NCBI GenBank assembly: GCA_049646585.1
Contig: JBARWC010000144.1
Location: 1 to 14,335, forward strand
Length of the DNA: 14,335 nucleotides
From: G025836975 sp049646585
GTDB taxonomy: Bacteria > Pseudomonadota > Gammaproteobacteria > Burkholderiales > Burkholderiaceae_B
Direction of reading: 5' to 3'
Positions within the stretch are counted from its first letter, which is position 1, and each line of letters starts with the position of its first letter. The translations under genes were made by a program, and so were the position numbers. Below the pieces are notes generated by a model. It ran no database searches and was not told the origin of the DNA. It saw only the letters and a list, made by a program, of their open reading frames with translations. Below, piece by piece: positions 1 through 7,497 of this stretch.

Positions 1-3000
1 CCCTTAGCCAGTCCAGCCATGCGCCCAGCCCGCCCACCAGATCGGCAAGGACCGGCATGGCCCCGGCCATCAAGGCGTCTTCGAGATCGCCAAGAACGAT
101 GGCCGCCGTTCTTTCATCGGCGACGGCCCGGTGCAAGGCCAGCACGACCAGATCACCGCCCCGGCCACGATCGACAAGAGTGGCGGCAACCACAACGCCG
201 CTTTCAGGCTGCAGTCCCCTGCCCAAACGCTCCGCGTGGCCATCCACCCAGTCCCGCAACCGCGCGTCGGTCAGCTCGGGCACATCCACCGTGCGTATGG
301 GCAGGCGCGCGGTGTACGCCATGATCTCCACGCGCCGGGCTTCGCCGTCGCGTACCCAGCGCAGACGCAGCGCTTCATGGCGTTCGGCCAGGCGCTGCAT
401 GGCCAACGCCAGCTCCAGCACTGTTACGGGCCGCTCCAGACGCAAACTGGCCAGCAAAAATGACCGACCGGCGCCACCATCGGGTGAGGCCGGGACAAGT
501 TCCGCATCAAAAATCTGCGCGCCGGCAGTGCGCCGCATGCGCGCCTTTGCCCCGGCGGCCGCCTCGGCCAATTGCCTGATGGTCTGCAAACGGAATACGT
601 CGGTGGGCGCCAGCGGCAGGCCGGCTGCCGTCGCCCGGGCCGCCATGCGTATCGCCGTAATGGAATCGCCGCCAACGTGAAAGAAGTTGTCGTCTATGCC
701 CACGCCTTCCAGTCCAAGGAGCGCGGTCCAAATGCCGTGCAGCACGCCCTCTTCCTCGGTGCGCGGAAGCACCCGCTCGACGGCTCCATCCAGGTGCTGG
801 TCCTGGACCTCGGGCAGCGCCTTGCGATCCACCTTGCCATTGGCGTTCAGCGGCAAGGCATCCAGGACGACATAGGCATGAGGCAGCATGTGGGCCGGCA
901 ACAGCCCTTCAAGAAACCGGCGCAGGTCCGCGGCGGCGGGCGGCGTCGCAATGGGTACGACATAGGCGACCAGCTGGCGGTCGCCGCTCTTGCGGCGAGG
1001 CGCGGCCACATGGACGGCGCGCAAATCGGGATGCCGCCCCAAGGCTGTCGCCACCTCCGCCAGCTCGATGCGAAAGCCGCGCAGCTTGATCTGATCGTCG
1101 CCACGGCCCGCGAAAAGCACGGTGCCGTCGGGCCGCCAGCGGCCATGGTCACCAGTGCGATACATGCGCGCGCCTGGCCTGTCATCGTAAGGGTCCGGCA
1201 AAAAGGCGGCGGCCGTGCGCGCGGCGTCGCCCGCATACCCAATGGCCACGCCGTCTCCGCCGACATAGATTTCGCCGATGACGCCCGGCGGCAAGGGCCG
1301 GCCACTATCATCCAATATGTAGACCGTGCTGTTCGCAATGGGAACGCCTATCGGCACGTCCAGGCTGTCCGACCCCAACAGCGACAGGTCGTAGAAGGTG
1401 CTGAAGGTGGTGTTTTCGGTCGGCCCATAGCAATTGAGCAGGCGCAGCCCGGTGCCGGCACAAGCGGCCGCCACGGCGCGCGCGGCGTCACCATTGACAG
1501 CGTCGCCTCCCGTCATGACCAGGCGATCGCCCGAAAAGACGCCGGGATCAATGCCCGCCAGCTCATGGAACAGGCCGGCGGTCACCCAAAAGACATTGAT
1601 GCGGTCGCGCTCCAGCAGTTGCTTTAGTTTTGAACAATCGAGGACCTCATCCTTGTCGACGATCACCGCCGTGCCGCCGTTGAGCAGCGGCGCCCAAAGC
1701 TCCATTGTCGACGCGTCGAAAGAAGGATTGGAATAAACGGCAGCGCGTGTATCGGGCCCGAACCGGGCGTAGTTGCTGTTGCGCACCAGGCGGATGACGG
1801 CGCGCTGCGGCACGGCCACACCCTTGGGTTCGCCGGTCGAACCCGAGGTGAACATGACATAGGCCGTGGCGGCGGCATCCACCTCGCCGCCCTCGAAAGG
1901 CTGTTGCGCATCTAAAGTGTCGAACAAGGCCGTCGCGCCAAGCGTACCGTCGGGATCAGGCGCGGCACCGTCCTCGTCATCCACGATCACCGCGCGCGCA
2001 CCGATGATGGAGGCAAGCCGTGCGCGATGGGCGGCGGGATGTGCCGGGTCCAAGGGCACGTATATTGCGCCCAGCCTCAGCACCGCCAGCATCAATGCGA
2101 TGAAGCGCGCGGACATGGGAAGCGCCAGCACGACGGCATCGCTCCTGCCCACGCCGGCCGACGCGAGCGCACTGGCCAAGCGGGCGGACTGATCCGCCAG
2201 AACGCCATAGCTGGTGCGCCGGCCCCGGTCATCGATGGCGATGCCGTCCGGCGACGCGCTGGCCTGTTGCTTGAACAGCCCGGCGATGGATGCATCGCGC
2301 GGGTAATCCCGCCTATGATCGTTATAACGAGCGACCAGCGCCCTGCCCGCCTCCGGATCGATCAGCGGCAGCTCGCTCAAAGGCCGGTCCGGCGCCGCCG
2401 CGGCGCCCACCATGACAGTGCCGAAGCAATCCAATAGCCGCTGCATCGTGTCCGCGTCGAATATCGACGGATCGTAGCGGCACCATAGCTCCAGTTGATC
2501 GCCGCAAGTGCGATAGACAAAGGAAATATCCGCCTTGGCGGCCTGTTCGGCCTGATCGTCGATGATGGTGAAGCGTGTGCCATCCACGGCCTGCCGGGGC
2601 GGGGCATCGGCATCCAGCGTACCGAACAGGACCTGCATCAGCGGCTGCGCATCGGGCCGGCGCTCCACACCCAAGGCCTGGACGATGCGCTGGAACGGCG
2701 CATCGCGATGCCGCAAGCCTTCCTGAAACGCATCCCGCAAAGCTTCCAGCAATTTGGCAAAACTGGTTCCCGGCGAACAAGCCAGGCGCAGCGGCAATGT
2801 GTCGACCAGCATGCCCACCAGTTGCGATAGCTCGGGACGCGTCCGCTTGGATACCGGCACGGTCACGACCAGGTCCTCCAGGCCGCTCCAGCGATGCAGG
2901 ACGGTAAAGAAAACCGCCAGGAAGGCAAGGAAAGGCGTGGTCCCGCTTTGCCGCGCCAGGTCTTCCAGCTCCTGCGCATGGGCTCGCGGCAGCGTCAACC

Positions 3001-3715
3001 TTGCGGTGGCGCCGGCCTGCGGTCCGCCACTTCCCCGGCGGCGATCCAGAGGCAGGTCCAGCATGGGGGGCAGTTGATCCAGCGCGCCGCGCCAATAGTC
3101 CAAGGCATCCGCCAAAGCCGGCGCATCCGGCGCGCCGAAGCGATCCTGCTCCCAATCGGCGTAATCGGCATACTGTAGCTCCAGCTCGTCCCAGCCGGGC
3201 GTCGCATTTTGCCGAGCGGCGTCGTAAGCGGCCACCAAATCATCCAGCAGAATGGGCAGCGATCCGCCATCGGCGATGGCATGATGCAGGACGATGACGA
3301 TTACGGTGTGGCAATCCGCATAAGAGCCTGGCGCCGGCTGCAGCAGTGCCGCCCGCAACAAAGGGCCCTCGTCCATATCGAAAGGCTGGGCCATCATGGC
3401 GCCCGTCAAAGCGGCGACTTCACCTCGCCAGGCTTGGGGATCGCCGGCAACCTTGACCAGGCGCAGAAGCTCGATGCGTTTGTCATCGGCGACCGCCTGC
3501 ACAGGAACCCCATCCACCAGCGGCAATGCGCTGCGCAATACGTCATGGCGCTCGACCAGCGCATCAAAAGCGCGCTGCAAGCAGTCGGGATCGGGATTGC
3601 CGCTCACGGATATGACCAGGGGCACGGCGTACTCCGACCCGCCCTCGTGCAGCATGTTCTGATAGCGCAACTGTTGCTGCGCAAAGCTCGCCGAAGCGAT
3701 GTAGCCGCTGCTCAT
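1..3715 (-). CDS. Non-ribosomal peptide synthetase, C-A-PCP-(E-like), 3'-truncated by window edge
   Basis: Assembly-line enzyme that condenses the upstream chain with one amino acid. The frame is open for 1238 codons from the ATG at 3715 to the left edge with no stop, so the C-terminus is missing. Domains by residue: condensation about 8-440, with HHAIADG at 144-150 intact and an N-terminus of LCL type; adenylation about 475-965, with TSGSTGEPKG (623-632), FDAST (666-670), YGPTEN (763-768) and NGKVDRK (A10 Lys961); carrier protein with Ser1018 in a GGDSI motif, the form usual before epimerase domains; then from about 1065 a condensation/epimerase-family domain carrying HRAVADE (1195-1201) where HHxxxDG is expected. 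The specificity code read by eye is D-A-M-W-M-G-C-T-F-K, closest to the known Val code DAFWIGGTFK, so Val or another branched aliphatic residue is a tentative guess. The start overlaps the stop of the upstream NRPS gene (ATGA), implying translational coupling. No N-terminal docking segment precedes the first condensation motif. Confidence 0.95.
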   Translation of the reverse strand, partial: MSSGYIASASFAQQQLRYQNMLHEGGSEYAVPLVISVSGNPDPDCLQRAFDALVERHDVLRSALPLVDGVPVQAVADDKRIELLRLVKVAGDPQAWRGEVAALTGAMMAQPFDMDEGPLLRAALLQPAPGSYADCHTVIVIVLHHAIADGGSLPILLDDLVAAYDAARQNATPGWDELELQYADYADWEQDRFGAPDAPALADALDYWRGALDQLPPMLDLPLDRRRGSGGPQAGATARLTLPRAHAQELEDLARQSGTTPFLAFLAVFFTVLHRWSGLEDLVVTVPVSKRTRPELSQLVGMLVDTLPLRLACSPGTSFAKLLEALRDAFQEGLRHRDAPFQRIVQALGVERRPDAQPLMQVLFGTLDADAPPRQAVDGTRFTIIDDQAEQAAKADISFVYRTCGDQLELWCRYDPSIFDADTMQRLLDCFGTVMVGAAAAPDRPLSELPLIDPEAGRALVARYNDHRRDYPRDASIAGLFKQQASASPDGIAIDDRGRRTSYGVLADQSARLASALASAGVGRSDAVVLALPMSARFIALMLAVLRLGAIYVPLDPAHPAAHRARLASIIGARAVIVDDEDGAAPDPDGTLGATALFDTLDAQQPFEGGEVDAAATAYVMFTSGSTGEPKGVAVPQRAVIRLVRNSNYARFGPDTRAAVYSNPSFDASTMELWAPLLNGGTAVIVDKDEVLDCSKLKQLLERDRINVFWVTAGLFHELAGIDPGVFSGDRLVMTGGDAVNGDAARAVAAACAGTGLRLLNCYGPTENTTFSTFYDLSLLGSDSLDVPIGVPIANSTVYILDDSGRPLPPGVIGEIYVGGDGVAIGYAGDAARTAAAFLPDPYDDRPGARMYRTGDHGRWRPDGTVLFAGRGDDQIKLRGFRIELAEVATALGRHPDLRAVHVAAPRRKSGDRQLVAYVVPIATPPAAADLRRFLEGLLPAHMLPHAYVVLDALPLNANGKVDRKALPEVQDQHLDGAVERVLPRTEEEGVLHGIWTALLGLEGVGIDDNFFHVGGDSITAIRMAARATAAGLPLAPTDVFRLQTIRQLAEAAAGAKARMRRTAGAQIFDAELVPASPDGGAGRSFLLASLRLERPVTVLELALAMQRLAERHEALRLRWVRDGEARRVEIMAYTARLPIRTVDVPELTDARLRDWVDGHAERLGRGLQPESGVVVAATLVDRGRGGDLVVLALHRAVADERTAAIVLGDLEDALMAGAMPVLADLVGGLGAWLDWLR

Positions 3716-6700
3716 GGCGCCGCGCCGGAAGGCGCGTCACCCGGGGCCGGCTGGCCGGAAGACAGGTCCACCCGGGCGCGCGCGCGCTTGCGCAGGCCCG
3801 GTTCCGGGCCGGCTTCCCTGCCCGCCAGCCGCCGGGCGAAATCGGACAGGACGGGCGCTTCGAACAGGTCGACCAATTCGACGGCCAGCTTCAAATCGCG
3901 GCGCAGTCGGGAAACCATCTGCATGGCATCGAGCGAGCGGCCGCCTATGGCGAAAAAATTATCGTGGCGGCCTATGGCGGGACAAGCCAGCACGGCCTGC
4001 CACACCATGGCGACCTCGCTTTCCATCTTGCCTTGAGGCGGCGCGGACGTGCTGGGCGGGCGCTGCGGCGCGGGCAGCTTCTGCCTGTCTACCTTGCCAG
4101 AGGGAGTATGCGGCAGCCGCTCGTGCAGCAAAATGTGCTGCGGCACCATGTAGGCGGGCAACACGCCTTGCAGATGCTGCAGTATCGCTTCGCGGCTGGG
4201 TACCTGCGCACCCGCCACATGCGCGACCAGTTGCGCCGCCTGGCCGTCTTGACGCAGCGCCAGCACGACGGCCTCTTCCACGCCTGCCAAGTCGCGCACG
4301 CGCGCCTCGATTTCGGCCAGCTCGATGCGATAGCCGCTGATCTTGACTTGCTCGTCCTCGCGCCCCTGGAAGCGCAACTTGCCGTCATGGCCGAGGGCAA
4401 CTCGGTCGCCGCTGCGGTAGGCACTGCCGTAACCCGCATCGTCGTGGAAAGGGTTGGGAACGAAACGTTCGCCGGTCAGCGCCGCCTGGCCCACATAGCC
4501 TTGCGCAACGCCCGGCCCGGCAATCCAGAGTTCGCCCGGCACGCCCGCCGGGCACAGTCGGCCACGGCTGTCGACCACATACGTCCGCGTACCCGGAATG
4601 GCCCGCCCTATCGGCACAGCGCCGGCTTCGCCGGGACGGCAAAGCTCCCAGGTGGCCCAGACCGTGGTTTCGGTGGGCCCGTATTCATTGGCCAGCGCAA
4701 CATGGCGCAGCTTCGCGCAATGGCGTTCGACCAGATCGGGCGGGCAGGCTTCGCCCGCCACCACGGCCAGTTGCAACGTGGCGAAATCGGCCGCCTCGCC
4801 GGCTGCAAGAACCAGGCTCCATTGCGAGGGAATCATGATGGTCTGGCTTACGGCGGCGTTGCGTATCAGCGCGGCCAGGCGGTCCGGATCGTTGGCCTCG
4901 ACGGCGCGCGGCAGTACCAGCGTGCCGCCCGTGGCCAGCGTGCCGAAGATGCCCGTGACCGAGCCGTCGAAAATCAAGGGAAAGGTCAGCAGCAGGCGGC
5001 GATAGGGCCTGTCGGCGTAGGCCGCGGCCCGGGCGGCCACGTGATAGGCCAGATTGCCATGGGTGACGGACACGCCTTTGGGGCGCCCAGTGGAGCCCGA
5101 TGTGAAGATGACATAGGCTTCGTCCGTGCCTCGCGGCATGCCGGCCGCCGCTGCTGTCCGCAGGGCTGCGCTTGCGCCTTGCGCGGAAAAATCGGCAAGA
5201 TCCGCCACATCGACCAGCACGGAGCAGGGAAAGTCGGGCCGGCCGATGGCGATCACAGCTGCCGCCTCGGCCTGCTCCGCGATATAGCGCTTGCGCTCGG
5301 CGGGCGAGTTCAGGTCCAGGGGCACATAGGCGGCGCCGGACATCAAGACGCCCAGGATGGCGGCGATGCCCAAGGGGCTGCGTTCCAGATGGATGGCGAC
5401 ACGGCTGCCGCCCCCCACGCCGGCGGCACGCAGCCGCAAGGCGATCTGCGCGGCCTTGCCCAGCAAGGCGGCATAGCTCAGGGATTCGGCGCCATGCACC
5501 AGGGCAGGCGCGTCAGGCTGGGCCAGGGCATGGTTCAGGACGTCCTGGATGACCGTGGTATCGGTGCGCCGCGCCTGAGGCTTGCCCAGGCTCTCGTCCA
5601 GCAGGGCCTGGGCAATGGCCGGGGGGAGCGCGTCCATGCTATCGGCGGCAAGGCCCACCGACCCGGGCAAGGTGTCCAGGACGTGGCCCAGCATATCCAA
5701 GCGCAGCGCGGCATCAGCGGCCTCGATATGGCGCTCGTCCACCATCAGATGCACGGCCAGGCCGCCGCCATGGCGCTCCACCATCAGGTTCAGCGGCATG
5801 TCCGGCAGGGTGACATCTCCTGTCTGGACCAGGGCCAGGCCGGTGCCGGCCAAAGCGCCTTCTTCGTCCAGCGGGTAGTTCTGAAACCCCACCAGGCTAT
5901 CGAAGGGCAGGACGTCGGGCGCCAGGCCCAGCAAGGCGCGCATATCGTCCATGCCGATGGAGCCGGCGGCGCGCGCGGCTGCCGCCTGCGCTTGCAAGGC
6001 CCGCAGCCAATCGCCGAGCGGGCGCTGATCCACCCGGGCAATGACGGGCTGTATCTGTATCTGTATGCCGACCAAGCCGGCCAGTTGATCGCCGCCCGCA
6101 TCGGACGGGCGCAGAGCCTCGACCGCGCCGAAAACGACGACATCGCTGTCTTGCAGGCGGGCTTGCACCAAAGCCCATGCGGCCTGCACCAAGGTATTGA
6201 CGGTAAGCTGCGCGCTACGCGCGAAATCATCGAGCCGCTCGGCCAGCGCCGCCGGCAGGTCGACACGATGGGCGCGGATGACGGGGCTGGCCGCATCCGC
6301 GCTGGATACGGAGCCGAAGGCCGCGGCAGAGGCGCCACCTTGCGGAATGGCGGCCAGCGCATTCCGCCAATGTTCGAGCGCGGCGGCCGGGTCGCGGGAT
6401 TTTTCCCAATCGACGTAGCGGCGATAAGTCGGCGCCGGGGCAAGGGACGGCGCGGTTCCGGCCATGCTGGACCGGTACAGCGCGAATACCTCGTCAAGCA
6501 TGATGCCCAGCGACCAGCCGTCCACCGTCAGGTGGTGGCGTGTCCACACCAGCACGTGGCGCTCGGGCGCCAGGCGCAGCAAGGCTATGCGCATCAAAGG
6601 CGGTTTGCGGATATCGAATGGGCGTGCCCTGTCCCGGGCCAGGTAGTCGTCCAGGCGGGGCCGCCAATCGGCGTGGGAAGACCAGTCCAGATGCTCCACG

Positions 6701-6975
6701 GCCAGCGCGGCCTGGCGATGCACCACTTGAAAAGGATGATCTTTCAGATCCCAATGAAAGCCGCTGCGCAGAGCGCTGTGGCGATCGACGACCACCTGCC
6801 AGGCGGCAGCCAAAGCAGCGCTATCGAGAGCGCCTTCCAGCACGGCCCACCATTGCCCCATGTACAGAGGCTGATCGGGATAAGCCAGGCAGCGCATGAG
6901 CAGCGCCTGTTGCATCCGGGTGAGCGGGTAGGCGTCTTCTATGGGCCGCGATGCGGCGGGGGATTGGGCTTGCAC
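3712..6975 (-). CDS. Non-ribosomal peptide synthetase, single module C-A-PCP
   Basis: One elongation module, 1087 residues from the chosen GTG start. Condensation domain about 10-440 with a PLTRMQQ opening (17-23), intact HHLTVDG (147-153) and a late FDSLVGFQNYP stretch (358-368). Adenylation about 470-970: TSGSTGRPKG (625-634), FDGSVT (669-674), EYGPTE (764-769), YRSGD (853-857), PSGKVDR with A10 Lys961. Carrier protein with Ser1014 in GGRS, where His or Asp is more usual before Ser. No epimerase, methylation or thioesterase domain, so this is an internal module; the C-terminus is a basic and proline-rich tail. The code read by eye is D-G-T-I-V-A-E-V-W-K, resembling Tyr-type codes (DGTITAEVAK) but with Trp at position 331, so an aromatic substrate is tentative. 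Start choice: the GTG at 6975 lies 50 bases after the preceding gene and just before the first motif. The only longer in-frame start, TTG at 7098, would overlap that gene by 73 bases. No strong ribosome-binding site sits right before the GTG. Confidence 0.93.
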   Translation of the reverse strand: MQAQSPAASRPIEDAYPLTRMQQALLMRCLAYPDQPLYMGQWWAVLEGALDSAALAAAWQVVVDRHSALRSGFHWDLKDHPFQVVHRQAALAVEHLDWSSHADWRPRLDDYLARDRARPFDIRKPPLMRIALLRLAPERHVLVWTRHHLTVDGWSLGIMLDEVFALYRSSMAGTAPSLAPAPTYRRYVDWEKSRDPAAALEHWRNALAAIPQGGASAAAFGSVSSADAASPVIRAHRVDLPAALAERLDDFARSAQLTVNTLVQAAWALVQARLQDSDVVVFGAVEALRPSDAGGDQLAGLVGIQIQIQPVIARVDQRPLGDWLRALQAQAAAARAAGSIGMDDMRALLGLAPDVLPFDSLVGFQNYPLDEEGALAGTGLALVQTGDVTLPDMPLNLMVERHGGGLAVHLMVDERHIEAADAALRLDMLGHVLDTLPGSVGLAADSMDALPPAIAQALLDESLGKPQARRTDTTVIQDVLNHALAQPDAPALVHGAESLSYAALLGKAAQIALRLRAAGVGGGSRVAIHLERSPLGIAAILGVLMSGAAYVPLDLNSPAERKRYIAEQAEAAAVIAIGRPDFPCSVLVDVADLADFSAQGASAALRTAAAAGMPRGTDEAYVIFTSGSTGRPKGVSVTHGNLAYHVAARAAAYADRPYRRLLLTFPLIFDGSVTGIFGTLATGGTLVLPRAVEANDPDRLAALIRNAAVSQTIMIPSQWSLVLAAGEAADFATLQLAVVAGEACPPDLVERHCAKLRHVALANEYGPTETTVWATWELCRPGEAGAVPIGRAIPGTRTYVVDSRGRLCPAGVPGELWIAGPGVAQGYVGQAALTGERFVPNPFHDDAGYGSAYRSGDRVALGHDGKLRFQGREDEQVKISGYRIELAEIEARVRDLAGVEEAVVLALRQDGQAAQLVAHVAGAQVPSREAILQHLQGVLPAYMVPQHILLHERLPHTPSGKVDRQKLPAPQRPPSTSAPPQGKMESEVAMVWQAVLACPAIGRHDNFFAIGGRSLDAMQMVSRLRRDLKLAVELVDLFEAPVLSDFARRLAGREAGPEPGLRKRARARVDLSSGQPAPGDAPSGAAP

Positions 6976-6983
6976 GAAAAGTC

Positions 6984-7010
6984 GGGGAGGAACCCGCCAA
7001 GGCTCTCCCC
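6984..7010 (-). other. Hairpin in the gap between the ABM-like and NRPS genes
   Basis: In the leftward transcript GGGGAG (7010-7005) can pair with CTCCCC (6989-6984) over a 15-base loop, and the sequence then reads GACTTTTC directly into the GTG start at 6975. It could be a weak attenuator that lowers NRPS expression relative to the upstream small gene, or it could occlude the purine-rich GGGGAG that is the only nearby ribosome-binding-like sequence. The stem is only six base pairs and the T-run is short, so this is weakly supported. Confidence 0.25.
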
Positions 7011-7025
7011 TTCCGGGAAGTCGCG

Positions 7026-7352
7026 TTACAGGCTTTCGATGTAGAAGCCTTCGCCCTTGACGTCGCCCTGAGTGAACTTCATGAATTTCTCGACCCAATG
7101 ACCGCCAGTTTTGGCATTCGGATTGGAGGACAGCGCATCCAGGGAAGCCTCATCTTTCCAGACCGTCGCCAGACCGTACATGGAGGGGTCTTTCTTCGAG
7201 CGCATCAAGCCGAAACCGATAAGGCCGGGGATGTGATCTCCCGGCTTGGAACCGTCGTTCGGAAGCAGCGATTTTTCCAGCAACGAGCGAGCTTCCTTTT
7301 CGCTGCCGGCTTTAATGTTTGCGCGAGTAATTGTAAGGAACATACCAGCCAT
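7026..7352 (-). CDS. Small antibiotic-biosynthesis-monooxygenase (ABM)-like protein
   Basis: A 108-residue protein that looks like a ferredoxin-fold ABM/dimeric alpha-beta barrel domain: an opening strand (FLTITRANIKAGSE), a helix rich in Glu/Lys/Leu, then IPGLIGFGLMRS and a strand-helix stretch MYGLATVWKDEASLDAL. Family members oxidise aromatic or polyketide intermediates without metal or cofactor, but many are uncharacterised, and no catalytic residue can be assigned here. The start is ATG 7352, with GGAGA at 7365-7361 eight bases upstream; a longer reading would need a TTG at 7391 with no such site. The gene lies between a dioxygenase gene and the NRPS genes in the same direction, so a tailoring or intermediate-handling role is inferred. 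Its base composition is lower in GC than its neighbours (31 of 60 bases at 7081-7140 against 47 of 60 at 6241-6300), hinting at a different origin. It could also be a non-catalytic barrel protein. Confidence 0.8.
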   Translation of the reverse strand: MAGMFLTITRANIKAGSEKEARSLLEKSLLPNDGSKPGDHIPGLIGFGLMRSKKDPSMYGLATVWKDEASLDALSSNPNAKTGGHWVEKFMKFTQGDVKGEGFYIESL

Positions 7353-7409
7353 AATGTCAGTCTCCAGAGGTTGAACTACATTGAACTGCAAGCAAGATTG
7401 GACGTCCTA

Positions 7410-7429
7410 GGCTCCCTAGCAACAGAGCC
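7410..7429 (-). other. Small hairpin in the leader of the ABM-like gene
   Basis: GGCTC (7410-7414) can pair with GAGCC (7425-7429) across a ten-base loop, and an eight-base palindrome GGACGTCC (7400-7407) lies beside it. Both fall in the putative untranslated leader between the candidate promoter and the ATG at 7352. They may be mRNA structure or operator sequence; no riboswitch class was recognised, and there is no T-run to make it a terminator. Confidence 0.25.
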
Positions 7430-7441
7430 ACGGAGCTGGAA

Positions 7442-7471
7442 ACTGTAAACGCTATTAGTAACAATAGTCAA
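7442..7471 (-). promoter_or_regulatory. Candidate sigma-70-type promoter for the ABM-like gene
   Basis: On the minus strand, TTGACT (7471-7466) and TACAGT (7447-7442) are separated by 18 bases, within a very AT-rich block (16 of 60 bases are G or C at 7441-7500). It would give a leader of roughly 80-85 bases before the ATG at 7352. The -10 box matches the consensus at only four of six positions. The dioxygenase gene upstream may also read through, since no clear terminator separates them. Confidence 0.4.
7452..7467. repeat. Inverted repeat CTATT-6-AATAG in the ABM promoter
   Basis: CTATT (7452-7456) and AATAG (7463-7467) form a perfect five-base inverted repeat around a six-base centre. It lies inside the spacer and -35 region of the candidate promoter, where a repressor or activator site could act. 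It contains TTACTA (minus strand), also found in the palindrome at 8391-8400. The arms are short and AT-rich, so chance occurrence is possible. Confidence 0.3.
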
Positions 7472-7497
7472 TATTTGCTACTTAAGACAGAAATAAG

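Noticed and set aside
3772..3796. Alternating CG run (possible Z-DNA or repeat).
   Set aside because: It encodes the Arg/Ala-rich tail of the upstream NRPS with GC-rich codons and is short; no sign of function.
6050..6069. Tandem TGTATC repeat encoding alternating Ile-Gln in the condensation domain.
   Set aside because: Three units only, in frame, in a region of the domain that tolerates variation; probably a trivial microrepeat.
3964..7044. Long open frame on the plus strand opposite the C-A-PCP gene.
   Set aside because: Same reason: it mirrors an NRPS gene with all core motifs, has no domain of its own, and covers the ends of neighbouring genes without a ribosome-binding site.
7026..7098. 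Longer N-terminus for the C-A-PCP synthetase, from the TTG at 7098.
   Set aside because: It would overlap most of the last quarter of the ABM-like gene, the added residues are basic and unlike any NRPS N-terminus, and TTG is a rare start.
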